From contig CAZSAT010000001.1 in NCBI GenBank assembly GCA_964604675.1, positions 62,001 through 126,000 on the forward strand: a stretch of DNA of 64,000 nucleotides, in the 5' to 3' direction. The translations under genes and the position numbers were made by a program. Positions within the stretch are counted from its first letter, which is position 1. The number at the start of each line of letters is the position of its first letter. The notes below the pieces were generated by a model that was given only the letters and a program-made list of their open reading frames with translations, did not search any database and was not told where the DNA came from. Below, piece by piece: positions 48,058 to 57,007 of the stretch. Source of the stretch: CAZSAT01 sp964604675 (GTDB lineage Bacteria > Myxococcota_A > UBA796 > CAJQPC01).

Positions 48058-49802
48058 CACTCCGCCAGCACCACGCGCTTGTCGTCCCGTTCGGCCGCGA
48101 GCAGGCCAAAGCGCTCGTCGACCGACCCATCCTCCCTCACCAACAGCTCGGGCCGTGCGGAGAACGCCTCGTCGGCCGGCAGCGCGTCGAGGTGCTTCGA
48201 CGCCACCGTGCGCACCGCCGGGTAGGGATCCCGCGCCAGGTGATCGAGGTAGCGCCGCTGCCACCCCGTGCCCGACGCCTCGCGCGCCGGCGCCCAGCCC
48301 AGGTGCCATGCCATCAGCGCGCGCAGCCCCGCGTCCCCGCTCAAGCTCCAGACGGCCACCGCTGCCACCTCGTCGTGGGGCGCCGGCACGTCCACGGGCT
48401 GCACACCCCACGCAACCAACGCCTGATTGGTCCAGGCCAGGGTGCGGTCCTGGTGGCAGAGGTTGCAGGCGTTGGGCCGCCCCACCTCCAGGCTCTCGGT
48501 CACGCTCGGCGAGCCCACGGTGTGCGATCGGATCCCCTTGAGCACGCCCCAGGTCGTGTACGGCGCGTGGCAGTTCTGGCAGCGTGCGCCTTCGGAGTCC
48601 GCGTCGTGCCGGGTGTGATCGTCGGCCACCACGTGGCACTGGGTGCACTGCTCGTCCTCCGAGAGGTCCTCGCGCAGCTGGTCGTTGGCCCAGACCTTCG
48701 CGGCGCGTTCGTCGTCGTCGCTCTGGTGCATGCGGTGGCAGTCGAGGCAGGACGCCTCGCCGGTCTGGTAGCAGGGACTCTCGCGGAGCCCGGTGTACTC
48801 CCGTCCAGAGATCCGGACCTGGCCGTCCCGCCAGAACCAGGTGTCGAGCTTCGCCCAGTCGCCCGCGAGCGCGTCCATGATCTCGTAGTCCCGGTGATCC
48901 GCGAGCACGTCGCCGGGGGTGTAGTCGCCCTCGGGACCGTGCCAGATCCCATGGCACTGGCCGCAGACCTCGGCGCTGCGCCTCGGGTCGAGGTCGGCGG
49001 GGTTCACCACCGTGTCGTCGTGCCCTCGCTCCCCCAGCATCCGACCGAGCGGCTCCTGGTGCGCAGCCACGTGCTCCTCGCCCGGTCCGTGGCACGCCTC
49101 GCAGGCGATGCCGAAGTCCGCGACACGGCTGAGCAGCACGTCCTCCTCGTACACCCAGGTCTCCCCCGAGGTGGTGTGGCACTGGATGCAGTTCCTGTTC
49201 CAGGTCCCGATCGTGTGCTCGCCCTCCCCCTGGGGCTGCAGGAAGGCCTCGCGCATCGGGATCCAACGCCCCAGGTCCGCGCGGTACTCAAAGGGGAAGA
49301 GCTCCAGATCCTGCCCGGTCTCGGGGGTCTCGATCCAGATGTCCTGCGCGTGGTGCGAACCGGTCAAGAGCATGGCGCGGCGGCTCTCGCCCTCCGGGGT
49401 CGTGGCGATCAGCTCGTCGCCCTCCCAGGTCAGCCCCCACACCTGCCCGTCGAGCTCCCAGCTGTCCTGGAGCGGGCCGAGCAGAGTGCCCGGCTCCACC
49501 AGCTGCGTCATCGTGCGGTGCCAGGAGTCCGTCCAGCTGGCGTGCTCGCCCGGATGGCAGGCCTGGCAGGCTCCTGGGCCGACGTGGCCGGCCATCTCGA
49601 TCTCGACCGGGCGCTCCCGCACACCGCGCTCGGTCAGGGGAGGGGTGCGCTCGGAGTCCGCCCAGGCCGCCAGGCACCCCGCACCCAGGCCGAGCCCGAG
49701 CGAAGCCGTCAACGCCGCCAGCGGACGCAACCGCTTCTCCAGGAGGAACACCGCGGCGAGCGCCACCACGAGCCCGATCGCCGCCGCCTCGATGAGGATC
49801 AC
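48057..49802 (-). CDS. Octaheme c-type cytochrome with HEAT-like C-terminus
   Basis: 581 residues from a GTG. An N-terminal pair of hydrophobic helices anchors it. Eight C-x-x-C-H haem sites are visible: CQACH, CIQCH, CEACH, CGQCH, CLDCH, CTQCH, CQNCH and CNLCH. The last ~130 residues contain helical repeats with a D-P-Y-P-A-V-R motif typical of HEAT repeats. This matches the cytochrome c-554-like multiheme proteins often annotated as tetratricopeptide/HEAT cytochromes; electron partner unknown. GTG overlaps the stop of the ligase gene. Confidence 0.88.
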   Translation of the reverse strand: MILIEAAAIGLVVALAAVFLLEKRLRPLAALTASLGLGLGAGCLAAWADSERTPPLTERGVRERPVEIEMAGHVGPGACQACHPGEHASWTDSWHRTMTQLVEPGTLLGPLQDSWELDGQVWGLTWEGDELIATTPEGESRRAMLLTGSHHAQDIWIETPETGQDLELFPFEYRADLGRWIPMREAFLQPQGEGEHTIGTWNRNCIQCHTTSGETWVYEEDVLLSRVADFGIACEACHGPGEEHVAAHQEPLGRMLGERGHDDTVVNPADLDPRRSAEVCGQCHGIWHGPEGDYTPGDVLADHRDYEIMDALAGDWAKLDTWFWRDGQVRISGREYTGLRESPCYQTGEASCLDCHRMHQSDDDERAAKVWANDQLREDLSEDEQCTQCHVVADDHTRHDADSEGARCQNCHAPYTTWGVLKGIRSHTVGSPSVTESLEVGRPNACNLCHQDRTLAWTNQALVAWGVQPVDVPAPHDEVAAVAVWSLSGDAGLRALMAWHLGWAPAREASGTGWQRRYLDHLARDPYPAVRTVASKHLDALPADEAFSARPELLVREDGSVDERFGLLAAERDDKRVVLAE

Positions 49803-51220
49803 GACGCCCCCGGGATGCCGAAGCGCTCGCGCGCCAGCTCGACCAGCGCCGCCTTGTCGACCTTGTGCTGCCGACCCGCCCGCGGCAACGCGCCCAGGCA
49901 CAGCACGTGGTCCGGGGCGGCGTCCCCGAGCAGCTCGTCGACGTCCTCGGTCCCACCGCCCACGCAGCAGAGCACCACGCGCTCGTCCTCGCGCTCGCTG
50001 TCGTACACGCCGACCAGCGCCACGTCGTCGAAGCGGCCGTGCAGGAGCGGCTCGAGCACCCCCGGGTAGAGGTTCACCGCACGGCGCAAGATCATGTCCT
50101 TCTTCCGACCGCGGAGCACGAGGCGCCCGTCGACCAGCGCCCCGAGGTCCCCGGTCCGGAGCACCTCGAGCCGGCCCGAGCCGTAGGCCGCGAGCGAGGG
50201 GCTGCGGAGCACGATCTCGCCGTCGTCGATCGACGCGACCACGCCCGCGATGGGCGCACCGACGAGGTCGCCGTCCCCGCGCCAGGCCACCTTGTCCGCC
50301 GCGTCGACCACCGCCGCGGGACCGATCTCGGTCAGGCCGTAGATGCACCGGACAGCGCAGGCGTCGGGGAGGGCGGCGAGCAAGCGGACCAGGAACGGCT
50401 GGGTGACCGGCGCCGACCCCAACAACACCGTGCGCAGCCCCGCCGGCACCGGCCGACCCGCGCTCAGCCAGGTCTGCCAGGTCCAGGGAGAACCGAACCA
50501 CGCCTCGATGGGCTCCCGCTCCAGCAGCGCCAGGGTGCGCTGGACCCGCTTCTCACCGCGTCCACGGACGAGGTGGCAGGTGGCGCCGAGCAAGAGGGCG
50601 TAGAAGATCTGCTGCGGGGTCTCGGCCAGGTAGGTCGCGTGCGGCAGATCCTCCACCACGCCGGCCACGTGGCGGAGGAAGTGGGGCAGGGAACCGTGGG
50701 TGTGCACGACCGCCTTGGGCGCACTCGTCGTGCCCGAGGTGAAGAGGATGAGGGCCTCGTCGGTCGGGCCGCGCGCGACCGCACCGATGGATCCCCGAGC
50801 CCGTCTCGGCAGCGAGAGCACGGGCACGCCCTGCAGGCGCGGGGGCACCGCCACGCCGAGCTTCGCGAGGGCGGCCGCCGCCCCCGGCACCTTCCAGGCT
50901 GCGGCGAGCCGGGGGTCGGCCAGCACCACCCGCGGCCGCACCGTGGCCATACGCGCCTGCCATGCCCCTGGTGCCTGATCCGGTTCCGCGAGGATGGGCA
51001 CGGCACCGACCCACACCGCGGCGATCAGGGCGGCCGCCAGCTCGGGACCGGGCACCGCCAACAGCACCACGCGATCCCCGGGATCGACCTCACCCTGGAG
51101 CCAGCGCGCCAGCCCCATCGCCCGCGCGCCGAGTGCCTCTCGGCTGATGCCCGACCCGTCCACCACGACCGCCGCGCGATCGCCGGAGAGGGTGTCCACG
51201 ATGGCAGTGGCGGCGTTCAT
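49799..51220 (-). CDS. AMP-dependent acyl-CoA/ACP synthetase (ANL superfamily)
   Basis: 473 residues, slightly short for the family. Adenylation core: 'LILFTSGTTSAPKAVVHTHG' (P-loop), 'IYGLTEIGPAAVVD' (Y-G-x-T-E), 'VLRTGDLGALVDGRLVLRGR' and 'RQHKVDKAAL' with the C-terminal catalytic Lys. Likely activates a carboxylic or fatty acid. A ketoacyl-ACP-synthase III gene lies about 2.7 kb away on the same strand, but a large selenoprotein gene on the other strand separates them. A TAGGCT ends 10 bases before the ATG. First gene of the operon containing the octaheme cytochrome. Confidence 0.88.
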   Translation of the reverse strand: MNAATAIVDTLSGDRAAVVVDGSGISREALGARAMGLARWLQGEVDPGDRVVLLAVPGPELAAALIAAVWVGAVPILAEPDQAPGAWQARMATVRPRVVLADPRLAAAWKVPGAAAALAKLGVAVPPRLQGVPVLSLPRRARGSIGAVARGPTDEALILFTSGTTSAPKAVVHTHGSLPHFLRHVAGVVEDLPHATYLAETPQQIFYALLLGATCHLVRGRGEKRVQRTLALLEREPIEAWFGSPWTWQTWLSAGRPVPAGLRTVLLGSAPVTQPFLVRLLAALPDACAVRCIYGLTEIGPAAVVDAADKVAWRGDGDLVGAPIAGVVASIDDGEIVLRSPSLAAYGSGRLEVLRTGDLGALVDGRLVLRGRKKDMILRRAVNLYPGVLEPLLHGRFDDVALVGVYDSEREDERVVLCCVGGGTEDVDELLGDAAPDHVLCLGALPRAGRQHKVDKAALVELARERFGIPGAS

Positions 51221-51271
51221 CGGCTGCCCGAGCCTACCCCGGCGAGAAACCCCGACCCGCGGCCGGAGTCG

Positions 51272-51277
51272 TACCCT
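51272..51277 (+). promoter_or_regulatory. Putative -10 (TACCCT) for the MopE-repeat selenoprotein gene
   Basis: TACCCT ends 23 bases before the ATG at 51301, with AGGA near 51290 as a possible ribosome site. This gene thus seems to have a short leader, unlike many neighbours. Confidence 0.3.
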
Positions 51278-51300
51278 CGAGCCCTGCCCAGGACCTGCGC

Positions 51301-53958
51301 ATGACCCCCGCCACCGCCCTGATCGCCCTGCTCGGCCTGGCCTGCAAGGGTGAGCCCGCCAGCGACACGGGCCCCGGCACCGCGGAGACCGCCACACCGG
51401 ACAGCGATCCGGCCGACACGGCTACGGAGACCGCCGCCCCTCACACGGGCGACAGCGGACCAGCCGGGCCGGCTTCCAGTGCGAGCCTGAGCGCAGGCGA
51501 CCTCTACCTGACCGAGATCCTGCGCAACCCGTCGGCGGTAGACGGTGCCGCGGGCGCATGGCTCGAGCTCTACCTGGCCACCGAGGGCGAGGTGGACCTC
51601 ACCGGCGTGCAGCTCCGCGGCGACGACGGGAGCGTGGCCTTCGACCTGACGCAGGTGGCCACCGGCGGCACCTACCTGGTCTTCGCGGCCAGCGACGACG
51701 CCAGCGACAACGGCGGCCTCGAAGGCGCCGTGGCCTACGGAGGGTCGGGCTTCGACCTCGATGCGCTCGATGCCCTGATCCTCGACGTCGACGGCACCGA
51801 GCTCGACCGGGTGGACCTCGCGGCGCTGCCCTGGACCGAGGGCGTGTCGACGATGCTCTTCGACGAGCTCACCGGCCCGTCCAGCGGTGCGGCCGACTGG
51901 TGCGCCTCGCTGTCGTCCTACGGCCTCGGCGACCTCGGCACCCCGGGGGCCGCCAACGACGCCTGCCTGGCCCACGTCGACGCCGACGGCGACGGCGTCA
52001 GCGCCGACACGGACTGCGACGACACCGACGCCAGCATCTCGCCCGAGGCGAGCGAGCTCTGGTACGACGGCGTCGACCAGGACTGCGACGGCAACGACGA
52101 CGACCAGGACAGCGACGGCCACGCGGCCGAAGGAGCCGGCGGCGACGACTGCGACGACACCGATCCCGCGGTGAACCCCGAGGCGAGCGAGACCTGGTAC
52201 GACGGCCTCGACAGCGACTGCGACGGAGCCAGCGACCACGACGCGGACACCGACGGCTACGACAGCGATGCCCACGGCGGCGACGACTGCGACGACGCCG
52301 ACGCGGCGACGAATCCGGCCGCGTCGGACACCTGGTACGACGGCCTCGACAGCGACTGCGACGGGGCGAACGACTACGACGCGGACGCCGACGGCCACGA
52401 CAGCGACGCCCACGGCGGCGACGACTGCAACGACACCAGCGCGGACATCAGCCCGAGCGCGTCGGAGACCTGGTACGACGGCACCGACCAGGACTGCGCC
52501 GGCGACGGGGACTACGACGCGGACGGAGACGGCTACGACAGCGACGCCTTCGGCGGCGGCGACTGCGACGACACCGACCCCGCGATCAACCCTTCGGAGG
52601 CCGAGATCGACGGCGACAGCCTCGACAACGACTGCGACGGGGTGGCCGACGTGCCCACGGTGACCGACGCCGACGGAGACGGCTACGACGCCATCGCGGA
52701 GGGCGGCGACGACTGCGACGACGCCAACGCTTCGGTGAACCCGGGTGCCACCGAGACCTGGTACGACGGCACCGACCAGGACTGCGCAGGAGACGACGAC
52801 TACGACGTCGATCGGGACGGCTACCGACACGACGGCTTCGGCGGCACCGACTGCGACGACACCGACGCGGACGTGAACCCGGCGGCCACCGACACCTGGT
52901 ACGACGGCGTCGATCAGGACTGCGACGGCGCCAACGACTACGACGCCGATGCCGACGGCGAGGACAGCGACGCGCACGGCGGCGACGACTGCGACGACAC
53001 CGACGCGACGGTGGGACCGACCGCGACGGAGACCTGGTACGACGGCACCGACCAGGACTGCGACGGGGCCAGCGACTACGACGCCGACGGCGACGGCTAC
53101 GACAGCGACGCCCACGGCGGCGCGGACTGCAACGACGCGCGGGCCACGGTGAACCCGGCCGCGACCGAGGTCTGGTACGACGGCACGGACCAGGACTGCG
53201 ACGGGGCCAGCGACTACGACGCCGACGGCGACGGCTACGACGCCGACGCCTACGGCGGCGACGACTGCGACGACGCGGAGGCCAGCACCCACCCGCTCGC
53301 CAGCGACACCTGGTACGACGGCGTCGACACCGACTGCGACGGGGCGAGCGACTACGACGCCGACGGCGACGGCTACGACAGCGACGCCTACGGCGGCGAC
53401 GACTGCGACGACGCCGACGCCGACGTCAGCCCCGGCGATCCCGAGGTCGATGGGGACGGCCTCGACAACGACTGCGACGGCGCGATCGATGCGCAGCCCT
53501 GCGACGGCCTCACCATCGGCACCGCGGTCGGCGACTGCGCCACCGACTTCACCTTGCCCGACAGCACCGGCACCGATGTCAGCCTGTGGGACTACTTCGG
53601 CGACATCATCATCCTCGACCTGTCGGCCGCCTGGTGACCCACCTGCCAGTCCCGGGCCGGGACTCTGGAGACCCTGCACACCGACTACGCCGCGGACGAC
53701 GTCACGGTCATCACCGCGCTCTACGAAGACGCGACCCACGCGGCCGCCGACGTCGCCGACGCCGCCTCCTGGGCGTCGTACTACAGCCTCACCCACCCCG
53801 TGCTCGCCGACGGCTCGCTGACCGCCCACAGCCTGTACTGGTCGGGCAGCCAGCCCAGCTACGTCGTCTTCGACCGCGACCTGACCATCATGGCGAAGGG
53901 AACCGGTTCGAGCCTGAGCACGACCGCGCTCGAGAACTGGATCCTGAAGCTGCGCTGA
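51301..53958 (+). CDS. Selenocysteine lipoprotein: LTD-like domain, 11 MopE metal-binding repeats, redoxin domain with U-P-T-C
   Basis: 886 codons with one internal TGA at 53635-53637, read as Sec779. Parts: lipobox (L-G-L-A-C, Cys15); Asp/Thr-rich linker; lamin-tail-like domain (~60-220, 'LYLTEILRNPSAVDG'). Next come eleven ~45-residue MopE-type repeats (~227-730) built on D-x-D-x-D-G-Y, G-G-D-D-C-D-D, W-Y-D-G-x-D-x-D-C-D-G. A redoxin domain follows, 'FTLPDSTGTDVSLWDYFGD' then L-S-A-A-W-U779-P-T-C782, 'DDVTVITALYEDATHAAADV' and 'PSYVVFDRDLTIMAKG'. The stop at 53958 abuts the next gene's stop. A strong hairpin follows the TGA. Surface metal-binding redox protein is likely. Confidence 0.85.
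53646..53668 (+). promoter_or_regulatory. Candidate bacterial SECIS hairpin after the Sec779 TGA
   Basis: CCAGTCCCG (53646-53654) pairs with CGGGACT-(CT)-GG (53658-53668) around loop GGC. The loop lies 18-20 bases after the TGA, as in E. coli fdhF, and contains guanines. This is a strong stem: 7 pairs, a 2-base bulge and 2 more pairs. Confidence 0.6.
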
Positions 53959-54915
53959 CTACCAGCGCAGCACCCCGATGCACACGCTCAGCCCGGCGCC
54001 CGTCCCGCCGAGCACGAGCACGTCCCCACGCCTCAGCCGACCGCTCTTGTGGGCCGTCGCCAGCGCGAGGGGCATGCTCGCCGCCACGCAGTTCCCCTGC
54101 TCGGCGATCACGTTGACCACCTTGTCCTCGGAGAAGCCGTAGCGGGTCACGCTGAGCACACCGAACAGCGAGCTCTGGTGGGGCACGAACAGGTCGACCT
54201 CGTCCTTCTGCAAGCCCGCGTCGGCCAGCGCCTCCTCGATGACCATCCGAGCCCGCTTCCGCGCCATCTTGTAGATGCGGGGGCCGTCCATCGAGAAGAG
54301 GTTGTCGGCCTCGGTGGTGCCCTGGTCGTTCGGGTGGTGCTTCATGCCACCCCCTCGCACCTCGGTGAGCTCCGCGCCCTCCGACCAGGTGTGCATCGAC
54401 CAACCCAGGATGCTCGAGCTGCCATCGCTCGGCTCCAGCACCACCGCCGCGGCGCCGTCACCCAACAGAGCGGCGCTCTCGGGTTCCGAGAAGTTGCGCC
54501 CACGGGTGCCCAGCTCCGACGAGACCACCACGATGCGGCGGTGCACGCCGGCGGTGATCAGCGCGGCCGCGTGCTGGAGGCCGACCATGAACGACAGGCA
54601 GGTGGCGTGCACGGAGTAGCAGGGCAGGCTCTCCCAGCCGAGCTCTCGCTGGATGAACACCGCCGAGTCCGGGATGGTCTGCTCGACCGTGGCCGACGCG
54701 TTGATCAGCAGGTCTGGGAGCGGCCCGTCGCCGAGCGCGTCGCGCACCGCCTTCGCCGCCATGCTCGACATGCTCTCGTCGGCCACGTGGCGACGCGCCA
54801 CCCCGGTCCGGCGCACGATCCATCGCTCCGACACCCCGATCCGCAGAGCGAGCTCCGCTGCCGTCTCCACGCGCGGTGGCAGGTAGAGGCCGGTGGAGGC
54901 GATGCGGACGTTCAA
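53959..54915 (-). CDS. 3-oxoacyl-ACP synthase III (KAS III) family protein
   Basis: 318 residues. The catalytic triad is visible: Cys in 'YSVHATCLSFMVGLQHA', His in 'DLFVPHQSS' and Asn in 'EQGNCVAASMPLALATA'. 'GDGAAAVVLEPSDGSSS' and 'LVLGGTGAGLSVCIGVLRW' complete the thiolase fold. It may be FabH or a Claisen/thioester-forming relative of natural-product type; the substrate is not evident. Its stop is directly adjacent to the stop of the selenoprotein gene on the other strand. Confidence 0.9.
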   Translation of the reverse strand: MNVRIASTGLYLPPRVETAAELALRIGVSERWIVRRTGVARRHVADESMSSMAAKAVRDALGDGPLPDLLINASATVEQTIPDSAVFIQRELGWESLPCYSVHATCLSFMVGLQHAAALITAGVHRRIVVVSSELGTRGRNFSEPESAALLGDGAAAVVLEPSDGSSSILGWSMHTWSEGAELTEVRGGGMKHHPNDQGTTEADNLFSMDGPRIYKMARKRARMVIEEALADAGLQKDEVDLFVPHQSSLFGVLSVTRYGFSEDKVVNVIAEQGNCVAASMPLALATAHKSGRLRRGDVLVLGGTGAGLSVCIGVLRW

Positions 54916-55083
54916 GGGGATCCCGTCGGTGGGCGGCGGCCTTTAACCACACGTCCACGGGGGTACGAAACCACGTTCGGCCGAGTCGCCCGTTTCTTGA
55001 CGCCGAACCGACGCGTGCTGCTGCACGACCATGGGCTGGAAGAGCACGCTCGAGCGCCTCGCCGAACACGTCTCCGCCAGAGC

Positions 55084-55521
55084 TCAGCCCCCGCGGGCGT
55101 CCTCGTAGGAGGCGCCCGCACAGATCGTGTCGACGAGCCCCTGGAGCGCCTGCCAGGCGGCGAAGTCGTCGTCGCTCGCGACCTCGCCGCGGCCGGTCTC
55201 GACCACGGTTCCGAGGATCCGAACATCGCGCGCGATCGCCGCGAGGTCCTCGGCGTCGGGTCGGCTCATGTCCCCATCCTCGGACAGCGCGAGGAGGGCG
55301 GAGCCGTAGGTGTTCAGCGCCCGACCCGCCTCCGCGCGAGACCCTCGCTTCACGGCCTCGTGGGCTCTCGCGCCCAGCATCGTGACCTCGAGCGGCAGCG
55401 TGATCGGCCCCCGCGTCGCGTCGCTCAGCACGTCCCACACCGAGAGCGTGGCAGCCAGAGCGAGGAGGAAGCCACCGCCCAGGATCGCGCGTCGGTCCAC
55501 GGCCACCTCCGTCGGCTCCAT
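55084..55521 (-). CDS. Membrane-anchored small helical protein of unknown function
   Basis: 145 residues. One membrane helix (residues ~13-30, 'AILGGGFLLALAATLSVWDV') is followed by an Ala/Asp/Glu-rich helical domain with no recognisable motif. It lies 26 bases from the start-proximal end of its neighbour's tail. The 168-base gap 54916-55083 between it and the KAS III start holds no clear gene. Confidence 0.5.
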   Translation of the reverse strand: MEPTEVAVDRRAILGGGFLLALAATLSVWDVLSDATRGPITLPLEVTMLGARAHEAVKRGSRAEAGRALNTYGSALLALSEDGDMSRPDAEDLAAIARDVRILGTVVETGRGEVASDDDFAAWQALQGLVDTICAGASYEDARGG

Positions 55522-55547
55522 CGTACCCGCGAACGGCGAAGCGCTCC

Positions 55548-56870
55548 TCAGGGCGCGGCCAGGCTCCCGTCGGCCGCCACCCGCACACCCGTGGCCGGGA
55601 AGTCCTCGGTGCTCAGCTTCCGCACCAGGTCGGCGGCGGCGTGGGTCGGGTCCTGCACGGGCACGCCACGCCCCTCCTGCTTCGTCGACAGGATGCGACC
55701 GCCCGCGAAGCGGCCCTCGGCGTCCATCGTGGTCTCGAGCACGAAGCCCGTGCCCAGGTGACCCGAGAGGTTGAAGCGCCCGTAGGTCGCGAAGTTCCCC
55801 AGCGAGTAGGCGATCAGGCGACCCTCGTAGACCTCGATCGCGCGGGGCACGTGGGGGCCGTGACCGAGCACCAGGTCGGCACCCGCGTCGACCACCTCGT
55901 GGGTGAAGACCCGCAGGTGGCCGCGCTGCTCACCGTAGAAGAGCTCCATCTCGTCGGGCACGTGCAGCGCCTTGGAGCCCTCGGCGCCGCCGTGGAAGCT
56001 CACGATCACGATGTCGTGGGTGGCATCGGCCTTGGCCACCAGCGCCTTCGCCGTGGCGTGGTCGTTGATGTAGTTGCACTCGGTCGAGCTGTGGAAGGCG
56101 ATCATCGCCACCTTGAGCCCATTGGCTTCCGCGGTCGCGATGGAGCCCGGTGGACCCGACCACGCGATGCCGAGCTCGTCGAGTGTGGTCTCGCTGGCCC
56201 GGCGGCAGGCCTCTCCGAAGTCCCCGGAGTGGTTGTTCGCCAACGACGCCAGGTCCACCCCTGCGTCGGCGAAATACTGCCCGTACCGGGTGGGCGACTT
56301 GAAGGCGTAGCAGTTGGTGCTGTCGGGCGCGCACTTCCGGCTCACGCCCTCGTCGCAGAGCGGGCCTTCGACGTTGGCGAAGGTCAGGTCGGCGTCGGCC
56401 ATCCATCCAGCCACGCCGTCCAGCAGGCCCTGGCCGTCGTCGGCCGGCAGGTAGCCCGCGGGGAAGGTGGTGCCGAGCATCATGTCGCCGACCGCGCGCA
56501 GCCGAAGCGTGGCGCCATCCGGGGCCGCGGACACGAAGGTGGCCGGCGCCTCCGCCGAGCTGGCTGCGAGCTCCTGCTGGAGCGCGAGGTTGCGCTGAGC
56601 CTGCGGGAGGTAGGTGGTCAGCTCGGCGCGGCCGGGCTCCGCCGCGTCGACCTGTTGCCAGACCTCCACCACGCCCGCCCAGTCGTTCTGCAGCCAGTGG
56701 GCCCAGCCGAGCTCCCAGAGACAGTCGAGCCGCTCCGGCGCCTCCTGGTGACACAGCGCGAGCGCGGCCTCGGCCGCGGGACCATCCTTGGCCTTCAGGG
56801 CGGCGATCCCCTCGCCGTAGCCGGCGTCTCCGGGGGCAGCGAACGAGAGCGTGGCGAGCAGCATGACCAT
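55548..56870 (-). CDS. CapA-family (poly-gamma-glutamate synthesis type) metallophosphatase-like protein with TPR-like N-terminus
   Basis: 440 residues. Signal peptide (M-L-L-A-T-L-S-F-A-A); residues ~20-105 are TPR-like helices. The CapA domain follows: 'LRAVGDMMLGTTFP', 'ADLTFANVEGPLC', 'LASLANNHSGDFGE', 'VIVSFHGGAEGSK', 'LVLGHGPHVPRAIEVYEGRL' and 'IAYSLGNF'. All metal-binding blocks are intact. CapA proteins act in poly-gamma-glutamate or other envelope polymer handling; no cap operon is nearby. TAGGTC ends 6 bases before the ATG on the minus strand. Confidence 0.88.
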   Translation of the reverse strand: MVMLLATLSFAAPGDAGYGEGIAALKAKDGPAAEAALALCHQEAPERLDCLWELGWAHWLQNDWAGVVEVWQQVDAAEPGRAELTTYLPQAQRNLALQQELAASSAEAPATFVSAAPDGATLRLRAVGDMMLGTTFPAGYLPADDGQGLLDGVAGWMADADLTFANVEGPLCDEGVSRKCAPDSTNCYAFKSPTRYGQYFADAGVDLASLANNHSGDFGEACRRASETTLDELGIAWSGPPGSIATAEANGLKVAMIAFHSSTECNYINDHATAKALVAKADATHDIVIVSFHGGAEGSKALHVPDEMELFYGEQRGHLRVFTHEVVDAGADLVLGHGPHVPRAIEVYEGRLIAYSLGNFATYGRFNLSGHLGTGFVLETTMDAEGRFAGGRILSTKQEGRGVPVQDPTHAAADLVRKLSTEDFPATGVRVAADGSLAAP

Positions 56871-56876
56871 GACGTG

Positions 56877-56882
56877 GACCTA
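56877..56882 (-). promoter_or_regulatory. Putative -10 (TAGGTC) for the CapA-like gene
   Basis: On the minus strand TAGGTC ends 6 bases before the ATG at 56870, the common leaderless-type spacing here. Confidence 0.45.
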
Positions 56883-57007
56883 ACCCCGCACCGCCCCGAT
56901 GAGGGTCCACGCCACCGCAGCGCACCCCAGAACGAGTGGACTCACCACTCCTCGACACCCGACCCGACGCCCGACGCGCTAAACGAGGGTGCCCCAGGAC
57001 GAGGAGT

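Noticed and set aside
51979..53490. Tandem DNA repeat of CRISPR or satellite type
   Set aside because: The period comes from protein repeats (MopE-type, ~135 bases per unit) with divergent codons.
51217..53829. Long open frame antisense to the MopE repeats (about 870 codons, Val/Gly-rich)
   Set aside because: It mirrors the GAC/GGC-rich repeat codons; low-complexity Val-Val-Ala product with no motif.
53638..53958. Separate small gene after the MopE-repeat frame
   Set aside because: No start codon or ribosome site is present at its head and it begins mid-domain; it reads as the continuation of the same redoxin domain.
55031..55108. 25-codon ATG frame in the gap before the 55084 gene
   Set aside because: No ribosome site and no similarity; too short to support, despite a TTGACG upstream.
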